64,000 nt of DNA from assembly GCF_030445035.2 (NCBI RefSeq), contig NC_080676.1, forward strand, positions 10,020,940 through 10,084,939, in the 5' to 3' direction. Shown one piece after another: positions 56,681 through 64,000 of the stretch. Each line of letters opens with the position of its first letter. Positions within the stretch are counted from its first letter, which is position 1. The translations under genes were made by a program, and so were the position numbers. The notes under the pieces are model-generated. The model made no database searches. It saw nothing but the letters and a program-made list of their open reading frames with translations, and had not been told where the DNA came from. This DNA is from Dasypus novemcinctus (taxonomy: Eukaryota > Chordata > Mammalia > Cingulata > Dasypodidae).

Positions 56681-57019
56681 AGCTTGCAGCGCCATTTCCT
56701 CCCGGGGTGCTGCCCCTCCCGCCTCCCCCAGGACAGCGTTGCCCAGGGCCTGGTCTTGGGGGTTTCCCGGGCTCGGGGAGGGAAGGATTCTCTTGGGAAT
56801 GTATGTCAAGTGTAGCATGAGCCGTTCGGAGGGGAAAGCTGGGAGCGGCCTCTGCTGCCCCGGGACCCGAGGTGGGGCCAGCAGGTGCTGGATCTGCAGG
56901 GGACCCCCGAGCGCCCGTGTGCACCGCTCCTGCGGACAGGAGCCCCCACCGGCCCCCGCACTCCTGCAGCTCTCACCCCCAGCATCCCTTCTCCAGGAAG
57001 CAGAGGTGGGGACAGTCAC

Positions 57020-57815
57020 CCTCCGACAAAATCAGTAAAACCTAGCACAGGCACCGGGCACCTTCGCAGGAGATGATCCGTGACTAGAGAGGCCCTTACG
57101 AATCGACCAATCAATGCTGGCCTTGGGCACCTAAGTATCCGCTCACTTGGGCCACGACATTCCACTGTACGTGGAAATGTCAAGAAGAAATGCTTGTCAT
57201 AAAATAGTAAGGGAAAAACTCAAGATTCAGGGGTGCCTTAAGAGAGTTTTCATGGAATTTAGGATCTCAGAGCTTTATCGAGCCATTCATGAACCCAGCA
57301 GCAACCCGCTCAGAAAGTAGAAGGTTGCCCCATGGAGAGGGTGGAAAGGGGAAGGTCATAGAAGACTAAGGGGGAAGCCTGTGAGGAAACGTTCTAATTG
57401 ACTGACATTGAGTTTCCATTTTACAGGGGGGCGGGGAAGGAAGGAGATGCACATTACTTACTATGGTATGCTCCTCCATTCCGATAAGCTCGCTTTCCTG
57501 GACTGAAACTAGTTTATCACCAGGCCATCGCTTATCAGCAACCCTGTTACAGTGTGTTCCATTTTCGTTAAACACCCCCTGCAGGCCAATTGTTTTTATC
57601 TTCTGGAAAGGCCTTCTCAGAGAGGGGTCGTCTGGCCATGCCGAATACAGGCAGCCATTTTATTTTACTGAACAAGAGCCTTTACAGAATAATCCAAATT
57701 ATGGTGTATGTATATGTGTGTAGTTTGTACATCTGCAAACATGCAGGAAGGACTGGTGTGAAATGCTCTAACTTGTGAATAGTAATACTGTGATACTAGT
57801 AGCTTTTAGGTGATA
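57020..57815. other. Unique DNA downstream of CpG island
   Basis: No repeat or exon is recognised. Open frames are short. Confidence 0.4.
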
Positions 57816-57884
57816 CCTGGTGGTGGTTAAGAACTGGGGCTCTGGAGACCTGACTTCCTGAGTTTGGATCCCAGCTGCACAACT
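57816..57884 (+). mobile_element. MIR SINE, left part
   Basis: 'gtggtggttaagaactgggg' and 'gagtttggatcccagctgca' are the tRNA-like head of MIR. It continues at 58232 after an LTR. Confidence 0.85.
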
Positions 57885-58227
57885 TGTGATGGATGAAAGC
57901 TGGGGATTCTCTCCCCAGTGATCTCAAATGACCAATTCCTGAAATTCAGGGTTTCAAAGGGAGAAAGAGTTTATTGCTAAGCACAAAGCAGGAGATCAGA
58001 TGGCCAACTGACCTGAAATCTGTCACCCCCAGTCTAAGGAGTTTAGGGTCTGTATAGGTTCAGGCAAGAGACGGTGGAATTGTTACCACTACAATAAAAA
58101 GTATTGTAAAATAACCATTATAATAACAAGTATATACTATAATACCATGTAAAGGGGGGGAACCAAGCGGACCTAAGCTAAAAAACCATTACAATAGCAA
58201 GTATAAATACTGTAGTCAGCTGTGACA
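57885..58227 (-). mobile_element. Solo LTR, class I-like, xenarthran family E
   Basis: 343 bp with ends tgtgatggat...gctgtgaca. On the minus strand 'cttagcaataaactctttc' has the polyadenylation signal placed as in gammaretrovirus-like LTRs. A perfect 4-bp TSD, aact (57881-57884, 58228-58231), splits the MIR. A ~25 bp motif around 'aaccattataataacaagta' recurs as 'aaccattacaatagcaagta', an internal direct repeat of the U3 part. Confidence 0.85.
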
Positions 58228-58231
58228 AACT

Positions 58232-58296
58232 TACAAGCTGCCTGACCTTAGGCAAATTACTTATCTTCTCTGTCTCAGTTTCCTCATCTGAGCACT
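58232..58296 (+). mobile_element. MIR SINE, right part
   Basis: 'gcctgaccttaggcaaatta' and 'gtctcagtttcctcatctg' continue the MIR from 57884. Confidence 0.85.
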
Positions 58297-58309
58297 TAAG
58301 ACCGAGCTC

Positions 58310-58514
58310 TGTTCTCAGCACTTGCCATGTACTAACTCATTTATTTCTCATAACAACTCTGTGAATAACATACATTATTTAATCCTCATAGATACTCAGA
58401 GGTCTTATTTCCCCATTTTACAGATGAACAAAATGAGGTTCAGAGAAATGATATTACCCAGAGTCACTCTACTAATAACTGACAGGGACAGGATTCAAAC
58501 CAGTTCCTCCTAAC
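58310..58514 (-). mobile_element. MIR SINE, reverse
   Basis: 'tttccccattttacagatga', 'acaaaatgaggttcagagaa' and 'acaggattcaaaccagttcc' are a MIR in reverse, broken by the LTR at 58515. A few bases of it ('gagcctgga') appear to resume at 59169. Confidence 0.8.
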
Positions 58515-59168
58515 TGGGTGTAGCCGGATTTTGTCTAGGTTCTTGACTGTGCTGCAGAAATGAATTTCAAGAGCACATTGAGTGGATGAGGCCAATAATT
58601 TATTAAGGTAGGGAGAGAAGAGAAACGGGAGAAAATAACAGATCATGGGTCCCAGGTAGAGAGAAAGGGACTGAAAAGCGATACAGATGGCTGACTTACA
58701 GACTACAATAACCCATTATAGATTATAAATGCCCAGGGTTTACTTGTGTGTTGACCCATGCAGGGGGACACAGCGAGAGCAGGGTGCAGAAGGCAGAAAT
58801 AGGCACCAGGACAGACACTGGGACAAGGTGAAGGCAAGAGAGCAAGAGAGCTTGACGCTTGCTTTTTAACCCATTAATTATTCTGCCCCTTTGCTAATGG
58901 CTGGGGAGGAGTTCCAGCTGTTTGCTGTTTTTATTGATTACCCCACCCATCAATCCCCCAGGAGGGCCCAATGATAAAGTCCTTGGGGAATATCAGGGGC
59001 CTCTCCTGGTTTCCGGAGCAAATCTTGTTCTAAATGGCAGAATCTTGTGGGAGGGGGGGGGAGGAGGGAGTGTCTTCCAGCAGGCATCTTGGGGTCACTG
59101 ATGTCCATGTGGACTTCTTGCCAGGTTCCCGATCCACCTATTGATTCCCTATCTTGTCCGGCTTCACC
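58515..59168 (-). mobile_element. Solo LTR, xenarthran family D, copy 2
   Basis: 654 bp, the longer copy of the family at 54228. Ends tgggtgtagccgg...ccggcttcacca form imperfect inverted termini. It has an extra ~95 bp segment ('ggacagacactgggacaagg') absent from copy 1. 'aataatttattaaggt' contains the reversed polyadenylation signal. Confidence 0.85.
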
Positions 59169-59180
59169 AGAGCCTGGACC

Positions 59181-59700
59181 CTTCCCTCCTTGCCACACAC
59201 ACTCTTCCATGCTTTCATGCCAGTGTTTGCACATTGCCAGATGATAAAAATCACCTGGGAACTTACCAAAAACACAGAGCCTTGGGAGTCAGGAGATCCA
59301 GTTCTGTTCTCAGCCCAAGCAAGTCCCTTCACCTTCCCATACCTCCGTTTTGTCATATATAAACAAGAGGTAAGACCAGGCCCAAGACAGCAAGCAGGTT
59401 TCTGGGAGCTGTAATCTGATTGCTCTCGAGCAGCAGTTTGGAGCACGGCCTCGAGTAGAATTCTGAGGCTGCATCTGGGTGACGGCCGCCAAGGATGAGA
59501 GGGGTGGTAGGGCAAGCAACCATCCAGGTGTGCTCAGGATTTTCCTAGTTTTAGCACTGAAAGTCCTGGGATAATAGGTCACCCTGGGGGTGACATCCCT
59601 GGATTAGACAATCTGTAAGATCCCAGCTGGAGCTACTCTACTGCAGTTTCCTCATTACCCCAGTATCTGAGTTTTTCATTTTCCTGGGTTCATTCTCCCT
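59181..59700. other. Unique DNA, nothing recognised
   Basis: Overlapping frames of up to 125 codons on the minus strand have no known domain. No repeat is recognised. Confidence 0.4.
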
Positions 59701-59709
59701 TTCCAGAAC

Positions 59710-60185
59710 TTCATCACTCATTCATTCAGCAACTGTTTATTAAGGGACTACATGTGTCCGGCGGTACTATAAGCCCGGGGAAACTGCAATGAACAACACA
59801 TATAGTATTGACAAGGCCCCTGCTCATCAGCATGCTCGCGCCCACCTGGGGCCTGGGACCTCTGCACACCACTCACACGGGTGCCTCATCCCTGCCTCCC
59901 CCACTGGACCAGGCTCCTGTGTCTAGATCCAGACCTTACATCCTAGAGGAGGGAGAAAGACATTAACCTAACAAAAAATGTAAAATTAAGAAATATCTCA
60001 GTTGGTAATCATGGCTGTACAGAAAATTAAAATAGAGAATGTGATAGAGATGAACTAAGGCCATTCTGAAGAGGAGACATTAAACTGGAAGATGAACAAT
60101 AGGAAGAAATTAGCTATGAGAAGAATAGTGACACGAGCATTTCAAGCAGAAGAAACACGTGGTGCCAAACTTCCAAGGCTGGACT
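59710..60185. mobile_element. Ancient L2/L3-like repeat, part 1
   Basis: 'tcattcattcagcaactgtt', 'gcatttcaagcagaagaaac' and related blocks follow the same old repeat as 53935-54225. It is split by an L1 and continues at 61786. Confidence 0.55.
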
Positions 60186-60186
60186 A

Positions 60187-61785
60187 TCAAAATGCAGCAG
60201 CTGTTTTTGTGTGTTTGTTTGTTTTGTTTGTTTGTTTTCAGAAATCAAAAAGCTGCTCCTCAATTCATATTGAATTGCCAGGGACTCCAAATAGCTAAAT
60301 CAATCTTGCAAAAGAAGAACAAAGCTGGAGATCTCACACTTCCCAATTTCAAAATTCTTTACAAAATTGTAGTATTCAAAACAGTGTGGTACTGGCATAA
60401 AGATAGACATACAGATCAATGGAATCAAACTGAGTGTCCAGAAATAAACCCACCTATTTATGGCCAACTGCTAAGTACATTAAAAGGGGAAAGAATAGTC
60501 TGTTCAATAAATTGTGCTGGGAAAACTGGATATCTGTATGCAAAAGAATGAAGGTGGCCCTCTACCTCAAACCATATACAAAATTAACTCAAAGTGGATC
60601 AAGGACCTAAACAAAAGAACTAAAACCATAAAACTCTTAGAAATCATAAGGGAAAAGCTTCATGACTTTGGATTAGGGAGTGATTTTTTTGCCTATGACA
60701 CCAAAAGTACAAGCAACAAAAGAAAAAGTAGATAAACTGGGATTTCATCAGGAAGAAAAATTTTTATGCATCGAAGAACATTATCAAGGAAGTAAAAATA
60801 TTTGGAAACCATATATCTGGTTAAAATCCAGAATATAGAAAGAATTCCTACAACTGAACAAAAAGGACAACACAATTTAAAATGGGCAAAGGAATTCAAT
60901 AGACATTCTTCAAAGATGATATACAGATGGCCAGTAAGCTCATTAAAATATGCTCAACATCATTAGTCATCAGGGAAATGCAAAACAAAACCATGGCATA
61001 CCACTTCCCACTCACTAGGATGGCGGCTATCAAAAAAACAAAAAACAGGTGTTGGTGAGGATGCAGACAAACTGGAACCCTTGTACATTGTCGGTGGGAT
61101 TGTAAAATGATGCAGCCACTGCAGAAGACAGTTCCGCAGTTATTCAGAAAGTTAAATGTAGGCTACCATATGGCCCGGCAATTTCACTTCTAGGTATATA
61201 CCCCAAAGAATTGAAAGCAGGGACTGAAACAGACACTATACACCAGTGTTCATAGCAACAATTATTCACAATTGCCAAAAGGTGGAAACAACCCAAGTGT
61301 CCATTCACAGATGAATGGATAAACAATATGTGGGGTGTGTGTGTATTTCAGCAATGAAAAGAAACAAAGTTCTGATACATGCTACAACAAAGTTCAACAT
61401 GGTTGAACTTTGAAAGTATGATGTTGAGTAAAATAAGCCAGACACAATCATACAAATATTGTAGGATTCCACTTATATCAAATATCTAGAAAAAACAAAT
61501 TCATAGAGACAGAAAGTAGATTAAAGGTTACTAGGGCCCCAGGGGAGGGGGAATGAGAAACTTAGGTACAGAGTTTCTGATTGAGGTCATGAAAAAGTCT
61601 TAGTATGGATGGTGGTAATGGCAGCACAACATTGTAAATGTAATTAATAGCACTAAAGTATACACTAAAAATTTGTATTATATATATATTTATAATTTGT
61701 ATTATATATATTACCATAATTTTTAAAAACTCTAAGAAGACTAGAACAAGTTTGATTGTGTTCAAGAAAATAAAAGGTCAGCTTA
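60187..61785 (+). mobile_element. L1 3' half, 5'-truncated
   Basis: ORF2 late region from 60240 ('caattcatattgaattgcca', 'agtgtggtactggcataaag') through the C-terminal region (near 61144-61326, minus shadow only) and 3' UTR from ~61500 ('gggggaatgagaaacttagg'). A (TTTG)n-rich stretch at 60205-60238 lies at its start. There are many stops. Confidence 0.8.
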
Positions 61786-61905
61786 GGAGATAATAATAGG
61801 AGATATGGTTGAGATGAGCTGAAGACATAGACAAGAGCTACATTACATTATGGCTTTATTAGACATAGTAAGGGTTTTTTACTTTTATTAAAAGTACAGT
61901 GGAAC
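61786..61905. mobile_element. Ancient L2/L3-like repeat, part 2
   Basis: 'ctacattacattatggcttt' and 'gtaagggttttttactttta' appear to continue the old repeat interrupted at 60185. Confidence 0.4.
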
Positions 61906-62321
61906 TTCTACCTCTGGCTAGGATAGAATAGCTGTGGTACAACAACATGTTTTGTCAAGAACAATTAGAAGTCAGATTAATTTTAAAAAAACACATTGGT
62001 TTAATGGAATCAGAGAGTTACCAAGACAATTGGGACAGAAATGGTCAAAGCCAAGATCCCAGACAGAAGGAAACTATAACATTCCATGATCTGCTTAGAC
62101 TCTCAGAGCATTTGCTGATCTTGAAGCTGACTTAGAGGTGAAAAGCTAGGTAGAAGGCACTGGTTAAGAAGCAGAAAAGTCAGCAGAGATGTTTGGCTCT
62201 CTCAGGAGGCTAGAAACAAAAGTTGGACTTTGGGGTTGCCAAGGCAACCAGGTCTTGAGGAGCCAAAATCCTATTGTGAAGGCAGGCACGGGCAAGTGAG
62301 CCAGACAGTCTATGGCATTCC
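61906..62321. other. Unique DNA, nothing recognised
   Basis: No exon or repeat is recognised. A 62-codon frame at 61947 has no known domain. Confidence 0.4.
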
Positions 62322-62445
62322 TTTGTATTTTTATTTTTCTTTATTTTTAAAGGAGCTCTAAATTACATAAATGTTACTTTAAAAATACTGGGAATTCCCA
62401 TATACCCCACCTCACCACCCTCTCCCCCACTAACAATATCTTTCA
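62322..62445 (-). mobile_element. L1 3' end fragment
   Basis: 'ttacataaatgttactttaa' and 'attcccatataccccacctc', same family as 55304-55593, with a T-rich left edge. Confidence 0.7.
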
Positions 62446-62534
62446 CTAGTTGTGGCATTTCTCTTGAGCCTGCACAGGACAAGAGACTAGAGAAGAAAGC
62501 CTATGAGTTTTCAGCAGCCTCATGGTGCTAAGAA

Positions 62535-62679
62535 GATAAAAATTCTATCAAGTAATCTAATCAAAGTCCCCTCAACTGAATTTAATGTAATCAAAGGGTA
62601 CCATACCCACAGGAATAGATTAGTTTGAGAACAGAAGCTCTTTCTTTTGGGGATTCATAAAATAACTTCAAACTATCAC
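62535..62679 (-). mobile_element. LTR fragment, xenarthran family A
   Basis: 'aagtaatctaatcaaagtcc', 'atcaaagggtaccatacccac' trimmed, and 'tttcttttggggattcataa' match the 5' end (own strand) of the LTR at 29361. It ends 'aaactatcaca'. The rest is deleted. Confidence 0.8.
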
Positions 62680-62689
62680 AATGGTCAAG

Positions 62690-63167
62690 AAAATAGAGGA
62701 CATAATGGAGATTTTAAAAGAACTAGAAGTTATAAAACAGTATCTAGTGAAAATTATAAAACTGAAAATGTAATTGAAATTAAAAATTCAATAGATAGGT
62801 TAACTGCAGATTAGACCTTGCAGAAGAGAATCAGTGAATCAAAAGGCACATCTAGAGACACTATTAAGAGTCAAGTAAGAGACACAAATTCAAGAAGCTC
62901 TAAGTAAAAGAAATGCAAAGAAATTTACACTTGGGCACATCAATATAAAACTGTTGAAAACTGAAGGCAGAGATAACATTTTAAAAGGAGCCAGACAGAG
63001 AAGATATATTACCTTCAAAAATAAGGTGATTTCTCAACAGAAATGATAGAAACCTGAAGACAGTGAAATGACATCGTTAAGTGCTGAAAGAACAAACTGC
63101 CAACATATAATTCTACACAAAGCAGGAAAATTCTCCAAAAGGGAAAGAAAAATAAAAACCAGTCCTG
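62690..63167 (+). pseudogene. L1 ORF1, older type, part 1
   Basis: 'atagaggacataatggagat', 'acaaattcaagaagctctaa', 'taaaaggagccagacagaga' and 'aaatgatagaaacctgaaga' follow ORF1 of L1M-type elements. No long frame remains. Confidence 0.65.
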
Positions 63168-63590
63168 GGAAGCAGATGTGGCTCAAGTGATTCAGCTCCC
63201 ATCTACCATATGGGAGGTCCAGATTTCGCTTCCCGGGACTTCCTGGTGAAGGCAAGCTGGCCCACACAGAGAGCTGGCCTGAGCAGAGTGCTGACCCACA
63301 CAGAATGCTGGCCTGAGCAGAGAGCTGACACAGCAAGATGATGCAACAAAAAGAGACACAGAGGAGAGACAATAAGAGATGCAGCAGACCAGGGAGCTGA
63401 GGTGGTGCAAGAGATTGAGTACCTCTCTCCCTCTCCAGAAGGTCCCAGGATCAGTTCCTGGTGCTGCCTAAAGAGAAGACAAGCAGACACAGAAGAACGC
63501 ACAGCAAATGGACATGAGAGCACACAGTGGGGTGGGGGTGGGGGTGGGTAAATAAATAAATAAATCCTAAAAAAATGATTAAAAAAAGAA
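63168..63590 (+). mobile_element. DAS SINE, two-headed copy
   Basis: Head 'gggaagcagatgtggctcaa', a few internal ~28 bp units ('gagctggcctgagcagagtg'), second head 'gagctgaggtggtgcaagag', and an (AAAT)n tail. It is the ordinary-length relative of the minisatellite-bearing SINE at 4572. Confidence 0.9.
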
Positions 63591-64000
63591 AATCCTGACA
63601 AATGAAAACAGATTTTGTTATTTTCCAGCAAGCTAGCATTAAAAGAAATATTAAATTTCTTTGGGCATAAAGAAAATGATCCCAGACAGAATTATGAATA
63701 TAGGAAGGAATGAAGACAACTATTTAAGAGTATTACTTGTGCAAATAAGAATGAATATATAGACAAAAAAAAAAAGAACAAAAAAGAAAAAAAGAATGAA
63801 TATAAACTATGCAAAATGTATTTAGAATTAAAATTCATTACAATGATTATATAACACAAAAGTTATGAAAGGATTAAATGGAGATAAAAGGTTCTTTATA
63901 TTGGGAAATAATTTCTGTCAAACTGTAGTAAGATAAGGACGCACGTTGTAATCTCCAGGATAACCACTAACAATAATTAAAGAATATATACCTAAGCAAA
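63591..64000 (+). mobile_element. L1 ORF1 end and spacer, older type
   Basis: 'ccagcaagctagcattaaaa', 'aatgatcccagacagaatta' and a spacer that reaches 'ataaccactaacaataatta' at the window edge. ORF2 would be expected next, outside the window. Confidence 0.65.

Noticed and set aside
56163..57019. Open frames of 253 and 230 codons on the minus strand and 176 codons on the plus strand
   Set aside because: They overlap each other in several frames within a CpG island. The peptides are low-complexity Ala/Pro/Arg/Gly with no domain, as expected where stop codons are rare.
54228..59168. Complete provirus between two family D LTRs
   Set aside because: The DNA between consists of older unrelated repeats and a CpG island, not retroviral genes.
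1..64000. An undescribed multi-gene biological system
   Set aside because: No intact gene cluster exists. All multi-part coding signals trace to L1, and the rest to SINEs, LTRs and DNA transposons.

Overview
This is 64 kb of mammalian nuclear DNA, almost certainly from an armadillo (Xenarthra, Dasypodidae). The call rests on the SINEs. At least sixteen copies have a tRNA-Ala-like head ('GTGGCTCAAGCGGTTGAGCGC' type, with a GGTTCGATTCC-like B box) and belong to the DAS families known from armadillos. Several keep long A tails and perfect 10-16 bp target-site duplications (TSDs). I see no intact protein-coding gene, no RNA gene and no bacterial-type operon. The best-supported gene-derived feature is a broken retrocopy of TTC33 at 32176-32500. 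The best candidate for a host gene element is a CpG island at 56230-56680.

Layout. 1-2100: unique-looking DNA with a young DAS-III SINE and an L2 tail. 2105-7128: an L1 with a long 5' UTR and a readable ORF1 but almost no ORF2, carrying a DAS-type SINE whose inside has expanded into a ~510 bp minisatellite. 7130-14555: GC-rich, gene-poor DNA with a MER20 element split by an LTR and a second CpG-rich patch at 12440-13110. 14556-23815: L1 pieces, LTRs, SINEs and an old hAT fragment. 23815-31130: one minus-strand L1 broken by three SINEs and two LTR copies. 31236-34995: an L1 3' end, the TTC33 retrocopy and the 5' half of another minus-strand L1. 35108-43490: a hAT fragment, a stray L1 5' UTR and a near-complete but dead plus-strand L1. 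43491-49700: L1 fragments, part of an unclassified repeat, and an older L1 missing its reverse transcriptase core. 49845-55850: old DNA transposon and MaLR-type LTRs, the long copy of the unclassified repeat, and an LTR. 56230-56680: CpG island. 57816-59180: MIR elements split by two solo LTRs. 59700-64000: an ancient repeat split by an L1 3' end, then an L1 ORF1 region with a DAS SINE.

Nothing works together as a pathway. The window is a record of nested retrotransposition. LINE-1 supplied the machinery, and the DAS SINEs and the TTC33 retrocopy are its products in trans. At least two ERV groups (one with 5-bp and one with 4-bp TSDs) left solo LTRs. At three places short copied segments sit at breakpoints, which suggests template-switching repair. 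I found no convincing undescribed biological system. The most unusual items are the SINE-borne minisatellite, the templated insertions (35.3-36.0, 43.7-44.1 and 52.1/53.8 kb), the 61-65 bp duplication around an L1 tail, and an unclassified ~1 kb repeat at 50.8 kb.
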